Shown: one piece after another, positions 17,672-25,875 of the stretch
How positions within the stretch are numbered: the stretch's first letter is position 1
Layout of the letters: each line of letters begins with the position of its first letter
Source: Dyadobacter luticola
Lineage (GTDB): Bacteria > Bacteroidota > Bacteroidia > Cytophagales > Spirosomataceae
DNA: 64,000 bases
NCBI RefSeq assembly: GCF_005860805.1
Contig: NZ_VCEJ01000004.1
Location: 186,001 to 250,000, forward strand
Direction of reading: 5' to 3'
Program-made: the position numbers and the translations under genes
The notes under the pieces: generated by a model
The model's database searches: none
What the model was told of the DNA's origin: nothing
What the model saw: only the letters and a program-made list of their open reading frames with translations

Positions 17672-19618
17672 ATGAACATTAGGCTGCTGATCGCATTTTT
17701 ATTGAGCATTGTTTTGTTCGTTCATGAAAATGCCTCAGCGCAATTTTGCGGAACCACAGGCGCATTCAGCATTACGCCCACGGAAGGCTGCGCACCGCTT
17801 ACTGTAAAAGTCAGTAACCTGAAACCCAAGTCAGAAAGCGTGGCCTACGCTTTTAATTTTGACAAAAAAAGAGATACCCCGCCAGCATATAACGAGGTTT
17901 CGACCGACTCTTCTTTTACCTACCAGCTTCCCGGTACATATACCATTCTACAATTCGGCAGCGTGGGCGGAACCGGTTTTAGTCAATGTAAAGATGTGCT
18001 GGTCAAGGAAGTACGTGGTCCAAAAGCACAGATTACAACTTGCCAAAATGGTTTGATCCAGCTGGAAATCCAGAATGACAGCATTGCCGGCGCGTATGAT
18101 TATCTAACAATTGATTGGGGTGACGGCACTCAGCAGATTTTCACGCCTGGTGCCAGCGGCTCCCTGTTTCTACAACATGCTTATCCCACCACCGCGCCCC
18201 GGCCCGACATTAAAATTACCGGTGGATATAAGGACGACTCCTGCCAATCTTCTCTAAAAACCACCACATTAACTTCACAAACAGCCTCGGATCAATTAAA
18301 GGACATCCGCATCCGGAGTGTGGAAATGCTGCCTACCGGCGAGGCAAAAATTTTGTATCAGGGTATTGACAAAGTTCCGACAGAGGTTTTGATCGATAAA
18401 GGTGATGGTCAATTTGTAGGTACCGGTAAGTCGGGACAAACTGCCGGTGCGCAATCTGTGACAATCGGCGGACTGAATCCTGCACAGGTTTACAGGTTCA
18501 GGCTGGCATCCAAAGATTTTTGTGATAATGTGATGGAAAGCCCGATCGTGAGCAGCATGATCATCAAAGAAGGTGCTTTTGGGCTGGACGAGATCATTTC
18601 CGTTTCCTGGGAGCATCAGCCTAATACCGAAAAGTTGCTGGAATATCAGTTGAAAAGGGATGGAGTGGTGATTTTTAGTTCGGCGGACCAGCTTTCTTAT
18701 CTGGATAAAGATGTGAAATGCGGCACAACCTATAAGTATGAGATCGTCGCAATCATTGAAAATGACGTGCGCTCTTACTCTGCACCCGTCAGCCTGGAAC
18801 CCAAAACTTCTACGCCTTCCGATGTCGGCGAGGCGAGCGTGACTGTCAAAGATGAAAGCACGATAGCTACAACCGTTGAGTTGACAGGTGAAGGTTTGAC
18901 GAGCACGTATAATCTGATCGTGGAGCGGGCTGTTTTGGGAAATTCGGATTTTAGCCAAATTTCTCCGCCGGGAAATGGCAGCCTGCAATTTGATGATACG
19001 AATGTCAATACGAACCAAAATTCCTATTGTTACCGGTTTAAATATAAAAACGCCTGTAATCTCACTTCCCCGGATTACAGTCCGCCGGTATGTTCGATTT
19101 TATTAAAAAGTGGTACCGCTGAAATTTTCTGGAATGCTGATCAGCCTTTCACAGAAGCAGTTGATGCGTACGATCTGTTTGTGCTGGATGACAGCGGGAA
19201 TACGCAGGATATTATTCCAAAACAAACCAGTACCAGCCACACATTGGACCTGGGTTCCGAAACGGAATTTTCATTTCAGATAGAAGCAAAAGACGCTGGT
19301 GGCCGCTTTCTAAGTAGGTCTAACATATTGAAGATCAGGAGAGAGCCGATCATTTTAATCCCCGATGCATTTACGCCAAATGGCGATGCTTATAATGAGC
19401 GGTTTGAAATTAAAGCTTATTTTATTTCTGAGTTTAAAATGTCTGTTTTCAATCGCTGGGGTGAAGTGGTGTTCAATACCAGCAACTTAACGGATAGCTG
19501 GGACGGAAAAATCGATAGTAAAGAGGCAGCGGGCGGTTATTACATTTACAAAATTGAAGCGATCGACGCATCCGGGCAGGCGGTTTCAAAAAGCGGGAGT
19601 TTTATGCTGATCAGGTAG
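17672..19618 (+). CDS. Type IX-secreted protein with gliding-associated C-terminal domain (first of two)
   Basis: A 648-residue exported protein. A signal peptide (MNIRLLIAFLLSIVLFVHENASA) precedes a repeat region with PKD-like WGDG (residues about 148-152) and fibronectin-like modules. The last 90 residues match the gliding motility-associated C-terminal domain (type B sorting signal): PDAFTPNGDAYNERF, FNRWGEVVF, WDGKIDSKEAAGGYYIYKI. This tail sends cargo through the type IX secretion system to the cell surface. It shares GCAPLTV near the mature N-terminus with the following paralogue. Probable surface adhesin or structural protein; the ligand is unknown. Confidence 0.88.
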   Translation: MNIRLLIAFLLSIVLFVHENASAQFCGTTGAFSITPTEGCAPLTVKVSNLKPKSESVAYAFNFDKKRDTPPAYNEVSTDSSFTYQLPGTYTILQFGSVGGTGFSQCKDVLVKEVRGPKAQITTCQNGLIQLEIQNDSIAGAYDYLTIDWGDGTQQIFTPGASGSLFLQHAYPTTAPRPDIKITGGYKDDSCQSSLKTTTLTSQTASDQLKDIRIRSVEMLPTGEAKILYQGIDKVPTEVLIDKGDGQFVGTGKSGQTAGAQSVTIGGLNPAQVYRFRLASKDFCDNVMESPIVSSMIIKEGAFGLDEIISVSWEHQPNTEKLLEYQLKRDGVVIFSSADQLSYLDKDVKCGTTYKYEIVAIIENDVRSYSAPVSLEPKTSTPSDVGEASVTVKDESTIATTVELTGEGLTSTYNLIVERAVLGNSDFSQISPPGNGSLQFDDTNVNTNQNSYCYRFKYKNACNLTSPDYSPPVCSILLKSGTAEIFWNADQPFTEAVDAYDLFVLDDSGNTQDIIPKQTSTSHTLDLGSETEFSFQIEAKDAGGRFLSRSNILKIRREPIILIPDAFTPNGDAYNERFEIKAYFISEFKMSVFNRWGEVVFNTSNLTDSWDGKIDSKEAAGGYYIYKIEAIDASGQAVSKSGSFMLIR

Positions 19619-19784
19619 GATTTTTCGATCGGGTTAAAAATACGGATAATACTTTTGGCTGTATCCCGTTACTAAATCATCCCCAAAGCGCACCCGAAAG
19701 TCATACTCTTGAATTTTTGTTATCATTCATCAATGTTAATTTTAAATTCCGTAGCGATTTTTATACCCTAATATTTACACACTT

Positions 19785-21704
19785 ATGAAATTAAAATTAC
19801 CCATTCTTCTTTTCATTGTTCTTTTTAAGTTGCTGCCTGAGAAGGCGTTTGCGCAGGGATTGTGCGATCGGGGCGGCGGAAGTTTTGATGTCGATTTCAC
19901 GGAAGGCTGCGCTCCGTTAACGGTGCGTATTACGAACACCTTGAATAATGCACTTTCTGTTGCGTATGCAGCTGCGTACGATGGCAGATCAACAAACCCG
20001 GCTATCCAAGATGTAGCTTCCGTTACTTACAGAAACCGCGGCGTGTATACGTTATTTCAACAAGCCGTGACCAGCGCAGGCGTGGTGTATGCCTGCAAAG
20101 TTATTACCGTTTATGAAAGTCGGCCCGTTTCGGCCACCTATGCGTCTTGTGGCGGAGGAAAAATAACCCTGATCCTTGCCGAAGATCTTGTTATACCCGG
20201 CTACGATCAAGTTCTGATTGAATGGGGCGACGGGCAAACTTCTCTTTATAAAAGCGGTGACAGCTTTGTTTTTGACCATAACTACACCGATGTCAGCAGC
20301 AGTCCTACTGTAAAAATTACCGGGCAGCACATTGGCAAATCTTGTACCCAGGGCGCTGTAAATTCGTTGCCAATTTCATTTCAGCAATCTCAGCTAAATG
20401 ATATTTCAATCAAATCAATTGAAATGCTGGGAAGCGGAACTTTGAGAGTTAACTATCTCGGCGTTACTGCGATTCCCACCGAAATTCAATACCGCTCAAA
20501 TGGCGGAACTTATGCAACAGCCGGCCGTAGATCTTCGGGCGGTTTGCAGCCTTTCGACATTGTCAGTTTGAATGTAAATCAGGCTTATCAGGTTCAATTG
20601 TCCTATCAAGATTTATGTCAGGGAGTTTCGCAGAGCCGGGCTTACAGTAGCATGAGTTTGTCAGGAAAGTCAGAAAATGGCGCTAATGTACTGACTTGGA
20701 GTCAATATCCGGAGGCAGCTGATTTTGAGGGATACGATTTAATGCGGGACGGAGTTCTTATAAAAAGTTTCAGCTCAGTTTCTGAGGTAACTTTTACTGA
20801 TCCAGATGTACAATGCGGTAGTTATTCTGAATATCAGATCATTGCTAAAATAAACGGTATTACTTCAACGTCCGCGCCGGTCGGCGTGAAAACTGAGGTT
20901 TCGACGGCGAAACCGCTCGAAAAAGCATCAGTGTCTGTGTCGGGAGAAAATCTAGTGGTTATTAAAGCAAGTGTTCCGGGAGCTGGCCCAAACAGTACTT
21001 ATGATCTTTCGATCGAGAAAGCAGAAGCTGGCAGCACCACTTTCAAGAAAATTATTACGCTTTATAACCAAAGCGAATATTCGGACCCCGATGTCAAAAC
21101 GAGTGAAATGTCGTATTGCTATCGGCTGAGCTACCAAAATTCCTGCGGGCAGAAGCTTCCGGTTTCCCAGCCGATGTGCACCATACTGCTTAAAAAAGAA
21201 CTGACCAATCTGGTTTGGACGCCGGAATCACCATTACTTGCCGGGGTTACTAACTATAATGTAATACAACTGGGATCGGGTGGCGCAGAAAATATTCCTG
21301 TCCAGTTAAAAACTGTTTATACTATCAAGTTAAACGCGCAGAGCGATCTGCAATACAATTTTCAAGTCAGAGCAGAATCTGCGGATAGTACGTTCGAAAG
21401 CCTCTCCAACATCATCAATTACAAAAGAAGCGCCGGTGTTTTTATGCCGGATGCATTCTCTCCAAATGGCGATGGTTATAATGATCTTCTGGAAGCGAAA
21501 TCCGATCAGTTACAGTCATTTAACCTGTCAATTCTGAACCGCTGGGGGCAGGTAGTGTTTTATTCCGATGACATTACAAAGAGCTGGGATGGGACCATCA
21601 ATGGGTCAAATGCGCCTGTTGGGTCGTATGTCTACAAAATGACATTCGTGGACGACATCAATCAAACTGTTGAAAAAAATGGTACTTTTATGCTTTTACG
21701 GTAG
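19785..21704 (+). CDS. Type IX-secreted protein with gliding-associated C-terminal domain (second of two)
   Basis: A 639-residue paralogue of the preceding gene with the same plan: signal peptide (MKLKLPILLFIVLFKLLPEKAFA), TEGCAPLTVRITN at the mature N-terminus, a PKD-like WGDG near residue 146, fibronectin-like modules, and a type B sorting domain (PDAFSPNGDGYNDLL, LNRWGQVVF, WDGTINGSNAPVGSYVYKM). The two differ clearly in the middle repeats, so the duplication is not recent. The 166-base gap between them contains no gene and can hold a separate promoter. Likely surface-exposed; function unknown. Confidence 0.88.
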   Translation: MKLKLPILLFIVLFKLLPEKAFAQGLCDRGGGSFDVDFTEGCAPLTVRITNTLNNALSVAYAAAYDGRSTNPAIQDVASVTYRNRGVYTLFQQAVTSAGVVYACKVITVYESRPVSATYASCGGGKITLILAEDLVIPGYDQVLIEWGDGQTSLYKSGDSFVFDHNYTDVSSSPTVKITGQHIGKSCTQGAVNSLPISFQQSQLNDISIKSIEMLGSGTLRVNYLGVTAIPTEIQYRSNGGTYATAGRRSSGGLQPFDIVSLNVNQAYQVQLSYQDLCQGVSQSRAYSSMSLSGKSENGANVLTWSQYPEAADFEGYDLMRDGVLIKSFSSVSEVTFTDPDVQCGSYSEYQIIAKINGITSTSAPVGVKTEVSTAKPLEKASVSVSGENLVVIKASVPGAGPNSTYDLSIEKAEAGSTTFKKIITLYNQSEYSDPDVKTSEMSYCYRLSYQNSCGQKLPVSQPMCTILLKKELTNLVWTPESPLLAGVTNYNVIQLGSGGAENIPVQLKTVYTIKLNAQSDLQYNFQVRAESADSTFESLSNIINYKRSAGVFMPDAFSPNGDGYNDLLEAKSDQLQSFNLSILNRWGQVVFYSDDITKSWDGTINGSNAPVGSYVYKMTFVDDINQTVEKNGTFMLLR

Positions 21705-21758
21705 GAACCATTTCCGTAAAACAAGTTTTATAAAAGCTAAAACTTAAAAAGTACAGAT

Positions 21759-22106
21759 ATGTTCGGAAATATGGCTGACATGATGGGGCTGATGGGCAAG
21801 ATGAAAGATCTTCAATCCCGCATGAAAGAGGCACAGGACCAGCTCAGCACCATCACGGAAACTGCTGAGTCGGGTGGAGGAATGGTAAAAGCCACAGTGA
21901 ATGGTCAAAAAACGGTAATTGGCCTGGAAATAGACCAGGACCTGATCAACCCTGATGATAAAGAAATGCTGCAAGATCTCATCGTAGCTGCCGTCAACAA
22001 GGCATTTGACAATATCGAACCAAAAATTAAAGAACATTTACAGAAAGCGACCGACGGCGTGCTCCCCAATATTCCCGGACTTGACCTGGGTGGGTTTATG
22101 AAATAA
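21759..22106 (+). CDS. YbaB/EbfC nucleoid-associated protein
   Basis: A 115-residue protein of the YbaB/EbfC family, DNA-binding dimers that coat the nucleoid. It has the Met-rich amphipathic N-terminal helix MFGNMADMMGLMGKMKDLQ, then a basic helix, then the core VKATVNGQKTVIGLEIDQDL and the conserved DLIVAAVNKAF. Length is typical. Its stop is 3 bases before the glycosyltransferase start, so they are probably co-transcribed. The usual neighbours of ybaB (dnaX, recR) are absent here. Confidence 0.9.
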   Translation: MFGNMADMMGLMGKMKDLQSRMKEAQDQLSTITETAESGGGMVKATVNGQKTVIGLEIDQDLINPDDKEMLQDLIVAAVNKAFDNIEPKIKEHLQKATDGVLPNIPGLDLGGFMK

Positions 22107-22109
22107 CTT

Positions 22110-23138
22110 ATGGCATCCTCTGTTGCGATTGTAATCCTGAATTACAACGGTCGTCACTATCTCGAAAAATTCCTTCCCAATATTGTCAGATATTCAGATG
22201 GCCACGACATCTGGATCGCCGATAACGCGTCAAGCGATCAATCCCTGGTTTGGCTCCAGCAACATTATCCGGATCTGCACATCCTGGAAATCGCTGAAAA
22301 TAAGGGATATGCCGGCGGCTACAATGAGGCATTGCGCCAAATCAACTCCGACTATTACATTCTACTGAATTCCGATATTGAAGTGACGGAAAACTGGGTT
22401 GCACCAGTGATTTCCTTCATGGATTCCGACGAAAAAATCGCTGCCTGCCAGCCGAAAATTCTGGCTTACGACCTGCCAACCCACTTCGAATACGCTGGTG
22501 CCGCGGGCGGCTACATGGATTATCTGGGTTATCCTTTTTGCCGCGGACGGATTTTCGATACCCGGGAGGAGGACCAGGCCCAATATGATGACGAAAAAGA
22601 TGTGTTCTGGGCCACGGGCGCTTGCCTTTTTGTCCGCGCGTCGGCATTTCATAAGGCTTCCGGTTTTGACGAATCTTTTTTTGCGCACATGGAGGAAATC
22701 GACTTATGCTGGCGGCTGCTGAATTTGAAATACCGGATTACATATTGTGGAAAATCAGTGGTCTACCATGTCGGTGGAGGCACTTTGCACAAATCCAATC
22801 CCCGGAAAACCTTCCTCAACTATCGCAACAACCTGATCATGCTTTTTAAAAACCTGCCAAAAGGACGGCGGTGGAAAACGGTTTTTATCAGGTTGATTCT
22901 CGATGGGATTTCCAGCGTAAGGTTTATGGCGACAGGCGCTTGGCCCGACGTCATCGCGATCATCAGGGCACATTACGCCTTTTACAGGATGATCCCCATG
23001 CTGGTAAAGCAAAATCCGCGCACAAATTATAGGGCGCCGCTGTATTACAGAAGTGTTGTGTGGGAATATTTTGTACTTGGAAAGCACCGGTTTAATCAGC
23101 TAACCGGCATTAAATCGGCTATAACTCCCAAATCGTAG
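22110..23138 (+). CDS. Family 2 glycosyltransferase
   Basis: A 342-residue GT-A fold enzyme related to rhamnosyl- and other surface-polysaccharide transferases. It starts with VAIVILNYNGRHYLEKFLP, followed by the nucleotide-sugar contact WIADNASSDQS, the DXD-like ILLNSDIEV, and GFDESFFAHMEEIDLCWRL near the active-site base. The C-terminal 90 residues have basic and hydrophobic helices that may touch the membrane. It transfers a sugar to an unknown acceptor, probably in surface glycan synthesis. Its 3' end overlaps the convergent pspC-like gene by 20 bases. Confidence 0.88.
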   Translation: MASSVAIVILNYNGRHYLEKFLPNIVRYSDGHDIWIADNASSDQSLVWLQQHYPDLHILEIAENKGYAGGYNEALRQINSDYYILLNSDIEVTENWVAPVISFMDSDEKIAACQPKILAYDLPTHFEYAGAAGGYMDYLGYPFCRGRIFDTREEDQAQYDDEKDVFWATGACLFVRASAFHKASGFDESFFAHMEEIDLCWRLLNLKYRITYCGKSVVYHVGGGTLHKSNPRKTFLNYRNNLIMLFKNLPKGRRWKTVFIRLILDGISSVRFMATGAWPDVIAIIRAHYAFYRMIPMLVKQNPRTNYRAPLYYRSVVWEYFVLGKHRFNQLTGIKSAITPKS

Positions 23139-23340
23139 GGCTGTTGTATTTTCTCCAATGCTGGCGGATTTCCATCCAGAAAGCCAGCACCAAATACAGG
23201 ATAATGGGAGAGCCAAAGGTCATGAAAGTGGCATAAATGAAGTATTTACGGATGCTGCTGGCTGGGAAATTGAGCTTTTCGCCGAGCTTCGCGCATACTC
23301 CAAATATTTGGTCTTCAACAAAATACCGAAGTTTGTTCAT
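23119..23340 (-). CDS. PspC-domain membrane protein
   Basis: A 73-residue protein made almost entirely of a PspC domain. FGVCAKLGEKLNFPASSIRKYFIYATF begins near residue 14 and is followed by a membrane helix (about residues 36-55: MTFGSPIILYLVLAFWM). PspC proteins sense or help with envelope stress. It overlaps the glycosyltransferase gene tail to tail by 20 bases. Nothing nearby suggests a phage-shock operon. Confidence 0.78.
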   Translation of the reverse strand: MNKLRYFVEDQIFGVCAKLGEKLNFPASSIRKYFIYATFMTFGSPIILYLVLAFWMEIRQHWRKYNSPTIWEL

Positions 23341-23474
23341 ACCTGTTTTTGAATAATCCCCTCATAATTAGCATTTTTCACCGCCGTAAACAATTACAGC
23401 GCAAATTATTTATTCAAAGGGCTGATAAATAGCGAAATACCGGTAACTCGTAAATTTGCAAAATCTTCGGGCAA

Positions 23475-23499
23475 AAAAATTGTTTTACAAACAATTTTT
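23475..23499. repeat. Perfect 11-base inverted repeat upstream of csp
   Basis: AAAAATTGTTT (23475-23485) and AAACAATTTTT (23489-23499) pair perfectly around a 3-base loop. It lies about 190 bases before the cold-shock gene in a 351-base gap with no other gene. It could be a hairpin in a long 5' leader or an operator. Confidence 0.55.
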
Positions 23500-23691
23500 G
23501 TTTCTTTGTGATTAAAGATTTTGTAAGTTGTTCATTATAATCAAGATGTCTTGATGAAAATTGCCAAAATTTCTTTTGCTAATAGGTTGAGCCTCCCTCA
23601 ATTATTTGGTAAAGTCTTTTAGTCACCTTTTTGAAACGCTTCGGATTCTTTTGTATTTTCACCTTATTTCAATTTTTTTATTTCAACCATT

Positions 23692-23886
23692 ATGCCAACA
23701 GGTACTGTAAAATTTTTCAATGAAGCTAAGGGATACGGCTTCATCGTTGAAGACGACACAAACAGAGACATCTTTGTCCACGTGACAGGATTGGGAGGAC
23801 TTACCATCCGTGAAAATGACCAAGTAGAATACGAAGTCGTTGAAGGAAAAAAAGGACTTAACGCTGTGCAGGTAAAAAAGATATAG
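23692..23886 (+). CDS. CspA-family cold-shock protein
   Basis: A 64-residue cold-shock domain protein that binds single-stranded RNA and DNA. It has both RNA-binding motifs, RNP1 as KGYGFI and RNP2 as DIFVHV, and starts TGTVKFFNEAKGYGF like CspA. The whole protein is one OB fold with no extension. An AT-rich gap of 351 bases precedes it, of the kind that carries a temperature-sensitive leader in cold-shock genes. It shares its downstream terminator with lysS, which converges on it. Confidence 0.93.
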   Translation: MPTGTVKFFNEAKGYGFIVEDDTNRDIFVHVTGLGGLTIRENDQVEYEVVEGKKGLNAVQVKKI

Positions 23887-23908
23887 TTATATTTTTTTTC
23901 CAAACATT

Positions 23909-23938
23909 AAAAATGCCGCCCCATCAGGCGGCATTTTT
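23909..23938. terminator. Bidirectional terminator between csp and lysS
   Basis: AAAAATGCCGCC (23909-23920) pairs fully with GGCGGCATTTTT (23927-23938) around a 6-base loop. The A-run and T-run on either side give a U-tract in both directions, and the stops of csp and lysS face it. Confidence 0.92.
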
Positions 23939-23944
23939 AATGTT

Positions 23945-25660
23945 TTATCCTACCCAAACCTTCACATCGTCCAGCTGAGGTAATTTCTCTTCTATTTTTA
24001 GCTTCTTCCGAAGCCCGCCCAGATCATTGAAAATTTTGTTCGGATTAGCGCTTTTCAGCTGCTCGATCGTCTGAATGTTCATTTGCTGCAAAGCCGGGAT
24101 CCAAACCGCCGGTACCCCCGCATTCAGGTAATCACTTTCTTTGGCTACTTCAACTTTCTTTTCAGGACGCATTTGTGGGAAGAAAATCACTTCCTGAATG
24201 CTTGAATTATCGGTCAGCAGCATTGTAAGCCGGTCGATACCAATACCGATACCTGAGGTAGGCGGCATGCCGTATTCCAGCGAGCGCAGAAAATCATCAT
24301 CCATTTCCATCGCCTCGTCGTCGCCGCGCTCCTTCAATTTCAGCTGATCCTCAAATCGTTCTTTTTGCTCGATCGGATCATTTAATTCAGAATAGGCATT
24401 TGCGATTTCCCGGCCATTTACAAAAAGCTCAAAACGCTCTACCATTCCTTTTTTGGTCCGGTGCTTTTTGGTCAGCGGAGACATTTCTACCGGGTGGTCG
24501 ATGATGAAGGTGGGCTGGATAATGTGTTCCTCCACTTTTTCACCAAAAATCTCATCGATCAGCTTGCCTTTGCCCATGCTATCATTCACATCCATGCCCC
24601 ATGCGCGGCATTGCTCGCGGATCGCGACTTCATCTAAAGCTTCCACGTCCAAACCGGTATATTGTTTGATCGCGTCGGTGATGCTCAGTCTTGGGTAAGG
24701 TCCTGCAAAGTCCAGTTCAACATCGCCAAATTTGGTTTTAGTCGTACCATTTACAGCGAGCGCCACCTTTTCCAACACTTCCTCTGTCATTTTCATCATC
24801 CAGAGGTAATCCTTATAAGCCACATACAGCTCTACGGTCGTAAATTCCGGATTATGCGTCCGGTCCATTCCTTCATTCCGGAACAGTTTTCCAAACTCAT
24901 AAACCCCCTCAAAACCACCTACAATCAGTCTTTTCAAATGCAGCTCAGTCGCAATGCGGAGATATAGTCCGAGATCCAATGCATTATGGTGCGTGACAAA
25001 AGGTCTCGCTGCCGCGCCGCCGTGGATCGACTGCAAAACCGGCGTTTCCACTTCCAGCCAGCTATTTGAATCAAAATACGAGCGCATCGTGGTAATGATC
25101 CGGGCGCGTTTGATAAAAATATCGCGTACCTCCGGGTTCACGATCAGATCTACATACCGCTGACGATAGCGCAATTCCGGATCTGTAAAGCCGTCGTAGA
25201 CATTACCTTCCTCGTCGCGTTTTACAACCGGCAGCGGGCGTAATGATTTATTTAAAATCTTAAATTCCTGAACGTGGACAGAGATTTCGCCGGTTTGTGT
25301 TGTAAAAACAAATCCGGTAATCCCGATAATATCACCGATGTCGAGGAGTTTTTTGAAAACCGTATTGTAAAGGGTTTTGTCTTCTCCCGGGCAAAGATCG
25401 TCCCGGCGGAAATAGAGCTGAATGCGTCCGCTGCTATCCTGCAACTCGGCAAAAGCGGCGCTGCCCATGATCCGGAAACCCATCAACCGGCCGGCCATGG
25501 TCACATGTTTATAATCGATCTTATTGTTCTCGTAATTTTTAAGAATGTCTGCGGCATAAGCGTTTACCACAAATTCTTCCGTCGGATAAGGCTCAATGTT
25601 CATCCGGACCAATTCCTCCCGCTTCTGACGGCGCAGTATTTCCTGTTCGCTTAGTAGCAT
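23945..25660 (-). CDS. lysS: Lysyl-tRNA synthetase, class II, with C-terminal extension
   Basis: A 571-residue synthetase that charges tRNA-Lys. It has the N-terminal OB-fold anticodon domain ([22 protein letters not shown] near residues 55-76) and the class II catalytic core with motif 2 ([18 protein letters not shown]) and motif 3 ([19 protein letters not shown]). Most bacterial LysRS end near residue 500. Here about 65 more residues follow PQMRPEK (from about 505), with [25 protein letters not shown] suggesting a helix-hairpin-helix-like module. I believe this tail occurs in related bacteria; its job is unknown. Confidence 0.95.
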   Translation of the reverse strand: MLLSEQEILRRQKREELVRMNIEPYPTEEFVVNAYAADILKNYENNKIDYKHVTMAGRLMGFRIMGSAAFAELQDSSGRIQLYFRRDDLCPGEDKTLYNTVFKKLLDIGDIIGITGFVFTTQTGEISVHVQEFKILNKSLRPLPVVKRDEEGNVYDGFTDPELRYRQRYVDLIVNPEVRDIFIKRARIITTMRSYFDSNSWLEVETPVLQSIHGGAAARPFVTHHNALDLGLYLRIATELHLKRLIVGGFEGVYEFGKLFRNEGMDRTHNPEFTTVELYVAYKDYLWMMKMTEEVLEKVALAVNGTTKTKFGDVELDFAGPYPRLSITDAIKQYTGLDVEALDEVAIREQCRAWGMDVNDSMGKGKLIDEIFGEKVEEHIIQPTFIIDHPVEMSPLTKKHRTKKGMVERFELFVNGREIANAYSELNDPIEQKERFEDQLKLKERGDDEAMEMDDDFLRSLEYGMPPTSGIGIGIDRLTMLLTDNSSIQEVIFFPQMRPEKKVEVAKESDYLNAGVPAVWIPALQQMNIQTIEQLKSANPNKIFNDLGGLRKKLKIEEKLPQLDDVKVWVG

Positions 25661-25716
25661 TTTTTATTCAATAAATATTAGGGAAACGTATTTTAGAAAT
25701 GTCTCTAAAGAGTCGG

Positions 25717-25724
25717 CAAAACTA
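25717..25724 (-). promoter_or_regulatory. Candidate -7 box (TAGTTTTG) for lysS
   Basis: On the minus strand TAGTTTTG fits TAnnTTTG, with a TTCG at the -33 position after a 20-base spacer. The box is about 57 bases upstream of the lysS ATG. Confidence 0.4.
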
Positions 25725-25875
25725 CTATTTTTTGTCGTGAATAGCGAAGATGAACCATTAAGATGCCTTCCCCGGTTGGTAGGATATACGTTGGCACGTT
25801 ATTAATAACTAGAACATTTCAGCGAGAGCAAATACATTTCCTCCCGATAAGAATGCTTAAAAATCCCTTCTTTCC

